Shown: positions 1-9,435 of the stretch, piece by piece
Layout: every line of letters starts with the position of its first letter
How positions within the stretch are numbered: position 1 is the first letter of the stretch
Assembly: GCF_017814435.1 (NCBI RefSeq)
Contig: NZ_JAGJCB010000016.1
Location: forward strand, 1-64,000
Direction: 5' to 3'
DNA from: Mariniflexile gromovii
GTDB taxonomy: Bacteria > Bacteroidota > Bacteroidia > Flavobacteriales > Flavobacteriaceae
Length of the DNA stretch: 64,000 nucleotides
Program-made: the position numbers and the translations under genes
Notes under the pieces: generated by a model
Databases searched by the model: none
Seen by the model: only the letters and a program-made list of their open reading frames with translations
What the model was told of the DNA's origin: nothing

Positions 1-37
1 AACAAAATCAATTGAAAAGAAAACAATACAAATCAAA

Positions 38-69
38 AAAGCTGAACAATGATAACATTGTTCAGCTTT
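38..69 (+). terminator. Rho-independent terminator of a gene left of the window
   Basis: An 11 bp perfect stem (GCTGAACAATG and its complement, loop ATAA) is flanked by AAA and TTT, which extend the pairing. No gene inside the window ends here, so it probably closes a gene lying to the left. Confidence 0.6.
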
Positions 70-158
70 AATTTATAAATTTAATCCTTTAATAATCTGT
101 ATCGGTTATTTAGGACTAGACATCAGGTTAAAGTATTTCAATTCAATATTCTAACTCA

Positions 159-422
159 TGGAATGGTTTTGATATTATTTTTGATTTTTATTGAATTAAA
201 AATGCTGATGTTTTAGCTATTAATAATATTGGGACTAAACAAATTGCATTATATAAATGGCTTTTTAAAAATTATAAAAGCAATTAAACATATCAAAGCG
301 CTGATTTAAACAAGCAAAAACTACTAGAATTTTACCATATTTTCTATCAATTTTTAAATGGTGCACCTTCCAACAATTTTATAATTGATTATAATACTGG
401 TGCCTTAAAAAATCTTGATTAA
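159..422 (+). pseudogene. Decayed reading frame of unknown family
   Basis: One frame reads continuously through two stop codons and ends in LKNLD-stop at 420-422. Protein-like stretches include NNIGTKQIALYKWLFKNY and KLLEFYHIFYQFLNG. This looks like the 3' end of a dead gene whose 5' part is lost. I do not recognise the family. It converges on the neighbouring phospholipase gene. The stop-containing but otherwise coding-like composition is seen directly; that it was once a gene is inference. Confidence 0.35.
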
Positions 423-428
423 TGCTCG

Positions 429-1490
429 CTATTTTGCTGTTACAGGATTGTGTCTTACAAAAGTGTTGTTTTCAAATGAAACATGATAGTCACTTTCAAA
501 AAGTTTACTTGGTAAATAATAATCGGTTGTAATTATTTGTGCGCCTGATTTTTTTGCGGCTTCAAAATTAGTATAATCATTAGTTCTTGCCTGTTTGGTA
601 TTTGCATCAGCACGTGTTCTAATGATATAGCCCTTTTTAACTAAATTTGGTATGTTTTCATCATCAGGATTATTAAGAATCATGGCAGCCGCTTCAGGTG
701 TCCCTGCTCCAGCATTTATAAATAAGACCCTTCCTTTTAAAGAAGGATGATTTTTAGCATAAATCGCTTGTTTTTCATCATGAGCATCTAAAATAAATAA
801 GAATTTACCTTTAGCTTCTTTTACTGTAGGCCAATTGTTATGTAAAATGGCATTTTCTAAAGTCGAATAATGCCCTCTAACATCATCTGGTATAATAAGA
901 TGATCTTTGCTCAAATGCTTAGTAATTGTTGCATCTAATTCATCGTAGACATCCGTTGTGAAAGGTTCTGCCATGGTGCCAAACATATTAGCTTTATCAT
1001 CTTTGGGTTCTAATGTTATAAAAATAGGTTCATGGTTAGGATGTGCTTCTGACCATTTTTTTAAATCATCTAAGCAATCAGAAAGCAAGTCATACTCACT
1101 TCTAAAATCAATATCCATGACATGAAACATTTTAAAACCAGGTATATTCATATTTCCTTCAGAATTATAAATAGGTTGGTCTTTAACCAAATCCATACCT
1201 CTTGGGTGTGCAAAACGTCCACCTCTAGCATCTGCATATACATCCAGTTCCAAGTTGCGCAAGCCCATATCTAATTGTTGCAACACAGGAATATGTTCGT
1301 ATTGTAAAGCATACATACGGTTTGTGCTATCCTTTTCAGTCAAATATTCAAAAAGCTTCGGGTCAATAGCTTTCTTATAGCTATTGTGAGAGCCAATAAC
1401 TTGAAGCTGATTTATTCTTAAAGTATCTTGTTGAGCACTTCCATAGGAAAACATCAAAAAAAGAATTAAAGCAAATCTATAATACATCAT
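429..1490 (-). CDS. Secreted Ca2+-dependent phosphoinositide phospholipase C-like protein
   Basis: Probable exported phosphodiesterase of the Ca2+-dependent PI-PLC family (TIM-barrel type). The chosen start gives MMYYRFALILFLMFSYGSAQQ, a typical signal peptide cleaved near residue 19. The longer upstream frame adds 39 unlikely residues and runs through the promoter area. GSHNSYK (His35) matches the first catalytic histidine motif. LELDVYAD, a later HVMD and ITLEPKDD fit the metal-binding and barrel strands of this family. It is about 353 aa, a normal size. It is divergent from susC, so it may belong to the same nutrient-uptake locus. Substrate is inferred only at family level. Confidence 0.75.
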   Translation of the reverse strand: MMYYRFALILFLMFSYGSAQQDTLRINQLQVIGSHNSYKKAIDPKLFEYLTEKDSTNRMYALQYEHIPVLQQLDMGLRNLELDVYADARGGRFAHPRGMDLVKDQPIYNSEGNMNIPGFKMFHVMDIDFRSEYDLLSDCLDDLKKWSEAHPNHEPIFITLEPKDDKANMFGTMAEPFTTDVYDELDATITKHLSKDHLIIPDDVRGHYSTLENAILHNNWPTVKEAKGKFLFILDAHDEKQAIYAKNHPSLKGRVLFINAGAGTPEAAAMILNNPDDENIPNLVKKGYIIRTRADANTKQARTNDYTNFEAAKKSGAQIITTDYYLPSKLFESDYHVSFENNTFVRHNPVTAK

Positions 1491-1858
1491 ACTGTAAAAT
1501 TTTAGACAACCAAAGTAATTAATGTGAGTTAAATAGATGTTATCAAATGAAAATAAAACATGTTTATTTAATTTTTTTTTAAATTCAATTAAAATATAGA
1601 TAATCAATTATATAAGATTTATTTTTAATAAACTACACTAAGATTCTTTTAATAATTCTATAACATTCAGTTAAAACATTCTTGCTCATTTTTTTATTTT
1701 TTAGCACTTTGTTACAAACGAATACTTATAAAAAAACTCTCACTAAATTCTCTAACCCTATGGATTAAACAGTATTATTTACAAATTAAAAAAACCGCAA
1801 TTGCTACGAACAATAACGGTCTAACCATTAAGCATTGTAAAAAACAAATCACTTAAAA
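1491..1858. other. AT-rich divergent intergenic region between PI-PLC and susC
   Basis: No reading frame is supported here. A near-match to the Bacteroidota -7 box on the minus strand (TTACTTTG, 1511-1518) lies about 20 bases ahead of the phospholipase start and supports that start. No clear -7 box was found for susC. Confidence 0.35.
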
Positions 1859-4800
1859 ATGTATAGTAAAATTAATTATTTCAGATTAAAAAACACAGTT
1901 TTTTTAATTTTAACCATCCTATTGTGTCAATTAGGATATTCAAGTAGTAAAACATTAATAAAAATAGGCTTTTTTAATGTTCCCGTTCAAAACACAATTA
2001 ACGGCAAAATTTTGAATGAGGCAGGAATACCTTTACCAGGAGCTAGTATTTTATTAAAAGGTAGTACGAGTGGTGCTACTACCGATTTTGATGGGAACTT
2101 TTCCATTCAAGCAGAAATTGGCCAAACTCTTCAAATCTCTTTTTTAGGATATAAAACTAAAGAAATTGTAATTGATGCCAAAGTATTAACCATTGTTCTA
2201 GAAATGTCAACAGCTTCATTAGATGAAGTTTTAATTGTAGGTTATGGAAGCCAAACAAAATCAGATGTTACTGGAGCTCTTGCTCAGTTAAAAGCAGATG
2301 ATTTCAAACAAGGCGTTAACATATCGGCAGATAATTTAATTCAAGGTAAAATTGCAGGTGTACGGGTTGTGGCTTCTAGTGGAGAACCTGGTGCAGGATT
2401 AGATGTTTCTATACGTGGTGTAGGATCTATACGAAGCGGAAGTACTCCATTATTTGTTGTAGATGGAGTGCCTTTAAGTAACGAGAGTGTAAGTGCTTCT
2501 AGTCCAAATTTTGGACTTGGAAATTCAAGTGCAAAAAACCCTTTAAATTTTCTTAACACTAGTGATATAGCATCTATTACGGTATTAAAAGATGCTTCTG
2601 CAGCTGCTATTTATGGAGCAAGAGGTTCTAACGGAGTTGTTATTATAACAACTAAGCAAGGAAAAACAGGTGATGCCTCTATTACTTTAGATTCTTATAT
2701 GAGTGTTGCTTCGGTAATAAAAAAGATTGATGTTTTATCTGCCAGTGAATTTCGAAATGCTATAACAGATAGTGCTTATGACCATGGTGGAAGTACCGAT
2801 TGGCAAGATGAACTATTCCGTGATGCTATTACACAAAATTTAAACTTTTCTTATTCAAAAAAAACAGAGAGTGGTAACTACTACACATCACTATCTTATA
2901 TGGATCAAGATGGTATTGTTGAAAGTAGTGGGTTTAAAAGAACTACAGCACGCTTAAATGCTGAAGAATCCTTTTTTGATAGAAAACGTTTAAAAGTAAA
3001 GGTAAATTTAACAGCTAGTCAAATTAACGAAACTGGTATCCCTAATGGTGCTGATGCTGGTTCGGATGGACAATTAATTATACACAGTTTAATTTCTAAC
3101 CCAACACAGCCTGTATTTGATGCCGATGGTAATTATAACAACTTTAATTTAAACCAAAATTATAACCCTATGTACTTGTTACATATTTATGATGACCATA
3201 CACAAACACTGCGTGTTTTAGGAAATATTGAAACAACTTTTAGAATTGTGAAAGGATTAGAGTATAAATTCAATTATGGAATAGATCGCTCTGTTTCAGA
3301 AAGAAATTCTACTATCTATCCTAATTTTACAGACAGAACACAAGATGGTGCTTATGTACAAAATAATTTAGATTCAGAAAGTATTTTGATGGAGCATTAT
3401 TTAACCTCTAATTTTAGTTTTGACAAAAATAATTTTGAAATCTTAGGAGGGTTTTCTTATCAAAAATTTAATTTTTCAGGAACATCTTTTTCTATTAGTA
3501 ATATTGATGATATGGGTACTGGTGTTGCTCCAGAATATGATCCAGGATATTCTGGAGAACAATCTGGTGTTAGTGGTTATGCACAAGAAAACGAAATTCA
3601 ATCTTATTTTGGTCGATTTAATTATAATTTTGATAATAAATATTTATTAACAGCATCTTTAAGAGCCGATGGTTCCACCCGTTTTGGTGAAAATAACAAA
3701 TATGGCTATTTCCCTTCTTTTGCTTTAGGATGGAACTTAGATAAAGAATCTTTTTTTAATAATCCAGACGTTATCAGCCAATTAAAATTAAGAGGTAGCT
3801 GGGGGCAAACAGGTAATCAAGAAGTACAAAATAAAATTACCCAAGCAAGTTATTCTCAATCGGCTTCTGGAGGATATTATTTGTATGATGATTATAATTT
3901 AATTAATGGAATTGTGGTAAACAGAACTGCAAATCCAGATTTAAAATGGGAAGTAGTTACACAATTAAATATTGGAGCAGATTTCAGTTTATGGAATAAC
4001 AAATTATACAGTTCTTTAGATTATTACAATAAAACAACTACCGATCCTATCTTAAATATTCCTTCAGAACCTTTAAGTCCTACAACTACTGTTTGGAAAA
4101 ATATTGATGGTAAAATAGTAAATAAAGGTTTTGAATTCTCCTTAGGTTCTGAAATAGTAAAGACTGATAATATTACATGGTCATTAGATTTAAATGGAGC
4201 CACTTTAAACAATGAAGTACAAGACCTACCTGTAACAGAATTATATTCGGGTAGCGTTGCAGGTCCTGGATTATCAGGTGTTGCCGCTAATGTTTATAAA
4301 AGTGGTTATGAAGCTGGTTCTTTCTTTATGTTGAAACACCTAGGTTTTGACGAAAATGGAAATGATATGTTTGAAGATTTGAATGAAGACACCGTTATAA
4401 ACAGTGATGACCGTCAAATATTTGAAGGTGCACTTCCAAACTTTACTTTTGGCATCAACAGTAACTTAAATTACAAACGTTGGAATTTAAATCTTGCATT
4501 TATTGGTCAAACAGGTGGTTTATTGGTAAACAACACCAATTTAGCCTTAAACATCAATAATATAGCTTCAGATAGAAACGTGTTATCCGAATACTATTAT
4601 ACAGGTGCAAGCTCATCTAATACCGTACAACTTTCTACTCTTTACCTAGAAAAATCTGATTTTATCCGGTTAAACAATGCACGTTTAGGCTATTCATTTA
4701 ATACCGAAAGTCTTAACATCAATTGGTTAAAAGGTTTAAATCTTTATGTAAGTGCTCAAAACGTATTTACAATCACAAACTATTCAGGTTTTGATCCTTT

Positions 4801-4906
4801 AGTAAACAGTCCACGATCAAGCGGAGGTAATCAATCTATAGGTATAGATTACACAACATACCCGTCATCTAAATCTTATATGATAGGTGCAACTTTAAAA
4901 TTATAA
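1859..4906 (+). CDS. SusC/RagA-type TonB-linked outer membrane transporter
   Basis: Outer-membrane TonB-dependent transporter that would import a ligand caught by the SusD partner encoded immediately downstream. The order is a hydrophobic signal segment (about 10-30), a carboxypeptidase-D-like regulatory domain (about 46-112, INGKILNEAGIPLPGAS), the DEVLIVGYG linker typical of SusC, a plug domain (about 130-265, SIRGVGSIRSGS and FVVDGVPL), then a long beta-barrel. At 1015 aa it is of normal length. susD follows after 3 bases, so the two are co-transcribed. No sigma/anti-sigma pair, hybrid two-component system or glycoside hydrolase lies beside it, so the substrate cannot be assigned. Confidence 0.95.
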   Translation: MYSKINYFRLKNTVFLILTILLCQLGYSSSKTLIKIGFFNVPVQNTINGKILNEAGIPLPGASILLKGSTSGATTDFDGNFSIQAEIGQTLQISFLGYKTKEIVIDAKVLTIVLEMSTASLDEVLIVGYGSQTKSDVTGALAQLKADDFKQGVNISADNLIQGKIAGVRVVASSGEPGAGLDVSIRGVGSIRSGSTPLFVVDGVPLSNESVSASSPNFGLGNSSAKNPLNFLNTSDIASITVLKDASAAAIYGARGSNGVVIITTKQGKTGDASITLDSYMSVASVIKKIDVLSASEFRNAITDSAYDHGGSTDWQDELFRDAITQNLNFSYSKKTESGNYYTSLSYMDQDGIVESSGFKRTTARLNAEESFFDRKRLKVKVNLTASQINETGIPNGADAGSDGQLIIHSLISNPTQPVFDADGNYNNFNLNQNYNPMYLLHIYDDHTQTLRVLGNIETTFRIVKGLEYKFNYGIDRSVSERNSTIYPNFTDRTQDGAYVQNNLDSESILMEHYLTSNFSFDKNNFEILGGFSYQKFNFSGTSFSISNIDDMGTGVAPEYDPGYSGEQSGVSGYAQENEIQSYFGRFNYNFDNKYLLTASLRADGSTRFGENNKYGYFPSFALGWNLDKESFFNNPDVISQLKLRGSWGQTGNQEVQNKITQASYSQSASGGYYLYDDYNLINGIVVNRTANPDLKWEVVTQLNIGADFSLWNNKLYSSLDYYNKTTTDPILNIPSEPLSPTTTVWKNIDGKIVNKGFEFSLGSEIVKTDNITWSLDLNGATLNNEVQDLPVTELYSGSVAGPGLSGVAANVYKSGYEAGSFFMLKHLGFDENGNDMFEDLNEDTVINSDDRQIFEGALPNFTFGINSNLNYKRWNLNLAFIGQTGGLLVNNTNLALNINNIASDRNVLSEYYYTGASSSNTVQLSTLYLEKSDFIRLNNARLGYSFNTESLNINWLKGLNLYVSAQNVFTITNYSGFDPLVNSPRSSGGNQSIGIDYTTYPSSKSYMIGATLKL

Positions 4907-4909
4907 TTT

Positions 4910-6676
4910 ATGAAAATTTCAAATATATTATTAAAAATAGCATTCGCTATAATTTTTGGTGCAGTATACAGTTGTACTGATTTAAATGAAGAAGTAATAG
5001 ATGAAGTCATTGGAGGAGAAAGTTCAAATCCAGAAAGTGCTATGGCTGCAGCTTATGGACAGTTAGCAAATGGTACCTTTGTAGACCACGGCAATGTATT
5101 TGGTTTACAAGAATACCCAACGGATGAATGTATGCTTCCAACACGTGGAAGCGACTGGGGTGATGGCGGTAAGTGGCGAGCATTAACCGAATTCACTTGG
5201 GGAACAAGCAATGCCGCCGTATCTTCTACGTGGAATAACTTAACAAGTGGAATCACGAAAACGTTAACTGCTATTGAGTCTTTACAAGAAAATCCAGATT
5301 ATGAAAATTATGATTTATTTTTAGCGGAAGCTAAGGGCTTATTAGCTTTTTATGTATATAATACTTTAGATCTTTTTAACCAAGCACCTTATAGAGATCC
5401 ATTTTCTAACGATGATTCCTTAGTAATTCTTCAAGCAGAAGATGAAATTGATCATTTAATTTCAGAGCTTGAAAGTATTATTCCTAATCTAGCAAATCTT
5501 GGAGAGAAGCAAACTTATAATGGTCGTTTTACAAAACAAGCTGCTTATGCTCTACTTGCGGATATGTACCTAAATAGAGCCGTTTTTAAAGATCGATATA
5601 ATAAAACCTCAGCATTTAATTTTACGGAAGCTGCAGTAGATAATAATGGTACAGATATGGATAAAGTAATTTACTATACATCATTATTAATAAATGGTAG
5701 CTTTAGCTTAGAAAGTAATTACTTTGATAATTTTTCTATAAATAATACAGGTGGATCTGAAATTATTTTTGCAGTAGCTCAAGAAAATGATAATACTAGA
5801 AGTAGTGATAACGATTTTGCTTACATGTCTGTAGAACGGGGTCAAAAACCAACCGCTGATAACAGAGGAACCAATGCGTCTTGTGTAGAGCCTGAGTTTT
5901 ATCACACATGGGACGGAAACCATGAAGATCCGCGTTTCCATAGATATTACCAATATTCAGATGGTACCTGGTTTATGAACGATGGCACTACAACAAGTGT
6001 TCCTGCTGAAGATATACGGCCTGATACTGGTAAATATTGGTTTCACTTTAATAGAGGTTTACAAGTAGGTCAACAATATGGCCCTACGCTTGACGGGAAA
6101 GGTGGATTTAACATGACTAGCGATGGTAGAATTGCAGTTAGCATGTTATATATGGAAAAAAGTACCCCTACCTCCATGGATTTTACACCAGAATTAAATT
6201 TTGATAATCCATTGCAAGCAGTATTTTCGCAAGATCAAATAAATAGAGGTGTTAGAAACTTTAAATGGGAATTTGATCCTGAATACGGCAATGGAACTAG
6301 TGCTGTTGATATTCCTTTATACCGCTTGGGTGGTATTTATTGCATGAGAGCTGAAGCTTATTATCGAAGTGGAGAAACAGGACTTGCTCTAGCAGACATC
6401 AATATGCTTCGTACCAGTAGAACCAGAGAGGCTCTTTTTGGTAATGCACCTGGTGTAGCTATCCCTTCTCTATCAGAAGAGATTCTTTATAATGAAATTG
6501 GTTTTGAAATGTATTGGGAAATGTACAGAAGAAAACAAATGATTCGCTTTGGTACTTTTGATAAAGCTTACACAGCAAAACCACTAACAGCTCCTTATTT
6601 AAGAGTTTATGCTATTCCTCAAGCAACTATTGATGTAACCGATGGAATAAAGCAAAATTTTGGATATTTAAATTAA
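4910..6676 (+). CDS. SusD/RagB-family outer membrane lipoprotein
   Basis: Surface lipoprotein that caps the SusC barrel and binds substrate. The N-terminus MKISNILLKIAFAIIFGAVYSC has a lipobox with the acylated Cys at position 22. The body (588 aa) shows the helical repeat region and the C-terminal YRRKQMIRFGTF block typical of SusD proteins. It directly follows susC and is followed by a strong terminator, so the pair forms a closed two-gene transcription unit. The family call is secure; the ligand is unknown. Confidence 0.93.
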   Translation: MKISNILLKIAFAIIFGAVYSCTDLNEEVIDEVIGGESSNPESAMAAAYGQLANGTFVDHGNVFGLQEYPTDECMLPTRGSDWGDGGKWRALTEFTWGTSNAAVSSTWNNLTSGITKTLTAIESLQENPDYENYDLFLAEAKGLLAFYVYNTLDLFNQAPYRDPFSNDDSLVILQAEDEIDHLISELESIIPNLANLGEKQTYNGRFTKQAAYALLADMYLNRAVFKDRYNKTSAFNFTEAAVDNNGTDMDKVIYYTSLLINGSFSLESNYFDNFSINNTGGSEIIFAVAQENDNTRSSDNDFAYMSVERGQKPTADNRGTNASCVEPEFYHTWDGNHEDPRFHRYYQYSDGTWFMNDGTTTSVPAEDIRPDTGKYWFHFNRGLQVGQQYGPTLDGKGGFNMTSDGRIAVSMLYMEKSTPTSMDFTPELNFDNPLQAVFSQDQINRGVRNFKWEFDPEYGNGTSAVDIPLYRLGGIYCMRAEAYYRSGETGLALADINMLRTSRTREALFGNAPGVAIPSLSEEILYNEIGFEMYWEMYRRKQMIRFGTFDKAYTAKPLTAPYLRVYAIPQATIDVTDGIKQNFGYLN

Positions 6677-6684
6677 AAGTTAAA

Positions 6685-6716
6685 AACCCCGATTTTAAGT
6701 CGGGGTTATATTTTTT
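6685..6716 (+). terminator. Rho-independent terminator of the susCD unit
   Basis: An AACCCCGA / TCGGGGTT stem with a 7-base loop is followed by a T-rich tract. It sits 8 bases after the SusD stop. Confidence 0.9.
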
Positions 6717-6781
6717 ACATCAATTATTTTATGACCTTCCTATTTAAACACCAACTTTAACGGAAAAAAGTGAGCATCATT

Positions 6782-7855
6782 AGTGTGGAGTTATTACTTT
6801 TACTCGGACACAAAATTTAAGACAGTTTGCTATAAAACAAATATCTTAGAAACATGAAAAACGATATTACAGTCCAGAGCTAAAAGAATAAGCTGTTCGA
6901 TCGAGTTACCAGGGAGAGAACATAAATGAATTAGTAGAGAAACTAGGCATAGAGGTACAAAGGGATTTGCAAATGGCTCAGAGCGGGCAAATCACCTACC
7001 AATGCTAAGGCAGAAAAGTCAATAGTCTATGACACCTTAGAAGTTCAAAGGCTACGTAAAGCCCTTTAGTAAAAGAACTTGGGCTGAAAATATTAAAAAA
7101 GGCCGTGCACATCTTCTCCATGAGCGATGGGTATTGAAAATCAGCTTAAGCTAAATCTATGGGTTTATAGCCAGCTATGAACATTTATATCCCATCGAGA
7201 AGACGTGCAGGGTTTTAAAGTAAGCAGGAGCAGTTTTTACAGGTGGTGCACAGCAGGTTCATCCAAACGAACACTGGACATAGATTGTTTGCAGATTAGG
7301 TTAAAAAGGAATTTGATTTAAGCAAGCAGCGTTATGGATCTACTAGAATAGCAGAACAGTTAAAACGCAAAGGTTACCTTATTTCCAGGCGTAGGGCGGC
7401 TAAAATTATGAGAAAGAACAATTGGTTTAGTAAACATAAAAGGAAATTTAAGGCAACCAGAAATTCCAATCACAGCTATCCTGTCTGTAGACACTTATTA
7501 AACAGAACTTTAACCCCGTATATTAATTAAAGCTTGGGGAAGCCACATCACTTATATTATATCCAAACCAAACTATCGTACGTGCATGGAAAATGGCCAT
7601 AAGTAAGCGTAAGGCAAACATGGATTTAACTTTTCATTCATATAAAGGCATACAATATGCCTCAAAAACATTTAGAGCAATTATTTAATTCAATACTCTG
7701 GTTACGCAATCGACGATCAGAAGAACTAATTGTTGGGATTACGCCGTAGCTGAATCTTTCTTTAAAACTTTAAAAGTAGAACTTATTTACGGGCATGATT
7801 TTAAAACTATAAATCAAGCTAAAACTTGCATCTTTGGATAAATTGAATAAAAGGA
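6782..7855 (+). mobile_element. Decayed IS3-family insertion sequence (orfA and orfB relics)
   Basis: Reading across frames recovers an IS3-type OrfA (from about 6859: RYYSPELKE, then stop, AVRSSYQGENINELVEKLG). OrfB pieces follow: LKRKGYLISRRRAAKIMRKN near 7360-7430, VRAWKMAISKRKANMDLTF near 7575-7630, and NCWDYAVAESFFKTLKVEL at 7728-7784. Many stops, frameshifts and an internal deletion that removes the first catalytic Asp region are present. In the second catalytic block HSDKGIQYAS has become HSYKGIQYAS, so the DDE Asp is lost. The element is dead. Its 3' end is cut off where it meets integrase copy A. Confidence 0.85.
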
Positions 7856-8612
7856 AGATATCTCGAATTAATGATAATCTTTCTGTTTTGAAATTTATTT
7901 CAATGATAGATTGGATTTCAGTTTCAGTTAGATAAACTCGTTCTACTTCTTTAACTTTTGATTTGTAGTTTGCAAATGGGTTTTTATCAAGCCAATCATT
8001 GGCCAAACAAATTTTGATTATTTTATTGAAGTTCTTGATGTATTTAACAGCTGTGTTATTAGAACATTTTCTAACGCTGCGTAACCAGAATTCATAATCG
8101 GTAATAAAAGCATGATCAATCTTGGAAATATCAATGTCTAAAATATTGTATTTCCATTGCATGAATTCAATGGTATGTTTCAAAGAAGTGGTGTAACGTT
8201 CTAATGTACCTGGTGCATATTCTTTACCAACTAATTCTTTGATTTTGTTGTTGTGGTCTTGAAAGATGGGTACTAACATTCTTTGACGCTCTTCATTACC
8301 AAGCAATTTATTTTTAAAGTTTTCAATTGATAAAGTTTCATTACGGTGGAGTAGTTCCATTTGAGCATCTAAAACTTTTGATTTCATTAAATCAAGGTAG
8401 CTATTGATTGAACGTGCTTCTTCGGTCATGCCTTTCATTTTGGATAGCTCATTAGACCATTTGGATTTTTCTACAAACTTTTTGGTACTGAATTCTAACC
8501 GTTTTCCATCAACTGTTAATCTTACATAAATTGGAAGTAGTCCGTTTGTATTGGCTTTTGTGCTTTTGGCATAAAAGTGAAGTGTGATTTTTGTTTTCAT
8601 TGTGGTGACCAA
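7850..8612 (-). pseudogene. Tyrosine integrase copy A, truncated after the core-binding domain
   Basis: The N-terminal arm-binding and SAM-like core-binding regions of a Bacteroidota tyrosine recombinase are kept (MKTKITLHFYAKSTKANTNG to about ETEIQSIIE). The frame then runs into sequence antisense to the IS3 relic near 7855. The catalytic R, HxxR and Tyr are therefore missing. Its first 190 or so residues are identical to integrase copy B at 55.5-56.8 kb. It lies just left of an attachment core, as an integrase should, and marks an older element whose body was lost by deletion. Confidence 0.88.
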
Positions 8613-8726
8613 TTAATTATTATTCAATTTAATTTTCTAATTGAAATCAAACAAGATGTTTGATGAGTGAACAAGCTATTGAACACGTCATTAAACCTCC
8701 TGTTTGCAATGCTTTCGAGAATTTAG

Positions 8727-8760
8727 CGAGACCCTAATTTTCGGATTTTCTAGGGTCTCG
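8727..8760. repeat. Hairpin CGAGACCCTA / TAGGGTCTCG in the integrase leader
   Basis: A 10 bp perfect inverted repeat upstream of integrase copy A. A further half copy (TAGGGTCTCG) appears at about 8946-8955, on the other side of the att core. These could be arm sites for recombinase or excisionase, or a leader terminator. The role is inference. Confidence 0.5.
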
Positions 8761-8816
8761 ATTTTATCTCGATTTAAATAAGATTAAATGAATAATTTGG
8801 TATGTCTGGAAAAGCA

Positions 8817-8850
8817 AAAACCCTGTGAATCATAAGATTTACAGGGTTTT
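8817..8850. terminator. Hairpin terminator beside the att core (left copy)
   Basis: An AAAACCCTGT / ACAGGGTTTT stem around a 14-base loop. The same hairpin recurs at 56982-57015, beside the tRNA gene. It probably insulates the integrase leader from the tRNA. Confidence 0.6.
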
Positions 8851-8870
8851 GATACCGTTTAGGATTTTTT

Positions 8871-8885
8871 CAGCGGAGAAAGAGG
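8871..8885. other. Attachment core, left end of the 48 kb island
   Basis: CAGCGGAGAAAGAGG matches 57036-57050, whose last 11 bases (GGAGAAAGAGG) are the 3' end of tRNA-Ser. After 8885 the two copies diverge at once (TATTTGTCATCC here, tRNA sequence there). This is what is expected if an element inserted between an older element and the tRNA. Confidence 0.8.
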
Positions 8886-9127
8886 TATTTGTCATCCATT
8901 TCTAACCGTTTGATATTGTTTGTTTTAATATCTTGAAAGCTCCTAGGGTCTCGCTTTTGCATCTATAAATAACATGCAAATTCTTCGAAATCTTATAGTT
9001 CAAATCTATGAAAACTAGATGATTAAACAAAGTGAATTGTTGAAATTATTGTTCAATAAATGAACTGGTTATTGGACTTATTTAATAGTATTTAGAAGTA
9101 TAATAGTTAATACTTTCTTTAAGAACC

Positions 9128-9331
9128 TCATCCAATAATTAAAGGTTGAACCTGTTCAATCTTTAAGCTTGTGTAGTTACAGAACTCTTCAACTGATACA
9201 AACTCGTTTTCAAGTTTATTAAGGTCACTTCTTATCTTTTGCAACAATCTGGCACTTTGTCTATAACTCTTTCCTGTAATGCGTTGTATATCCTTCGGGT
9301 AGATACATAACCTTTTTTGTTCATTCCTCAT
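9128..9331 (-). CDS. Small conserved island protein, possible DNA-binding or excision factor
   Basis: A 67 aa protein with IYPKDIQRITGKSYRQSARLL followed by a charged helix and FVSVEEFCNYTSLKIEQV. The first part looks like a helix-turn-helix and the second resembles the site-choice helix of small regulators. Proteins of this kind recur at the ends of Flavobacteriaceae islands. It lies first inside the left att core, where an excisionase would be expected. GTATTAgTTAATAC-like palindromes near 9095-9112 and 9369-9384 flank the gene and may be its sites. Function is inferred from position only. Confidence 0.5.
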   Translation of the reverse strand: MRNEQKRLCIYPKDIQRITGKSYRQSARLLQKIRSDLNKLENEFVSVEEFCNYTSLKIEQVQPLIIG

Positions 9332-9435
9332 ACTTTATCTATAGCTTTGATTGGGCTTTGACTAGCATTAAAATAGTATTAGTTAATACATTATTTTAGT
9401 AAAGTTATAAAAAATAGTTTTTGACTAATAAACGT

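Larger units (their letters stand above)
8017..8885. repeat. Direct repeat, left copy (integrase 5' part plus leader plus att core)
   Basis: By eye, 869 bp here match 56182-57050 base for base at a constant offset of 48,165. Left of 8017 the two copies drop to roughly 88 percent identity. The repeat ends exactly where the tRNA-derived core ends. Confidence 0.85.
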
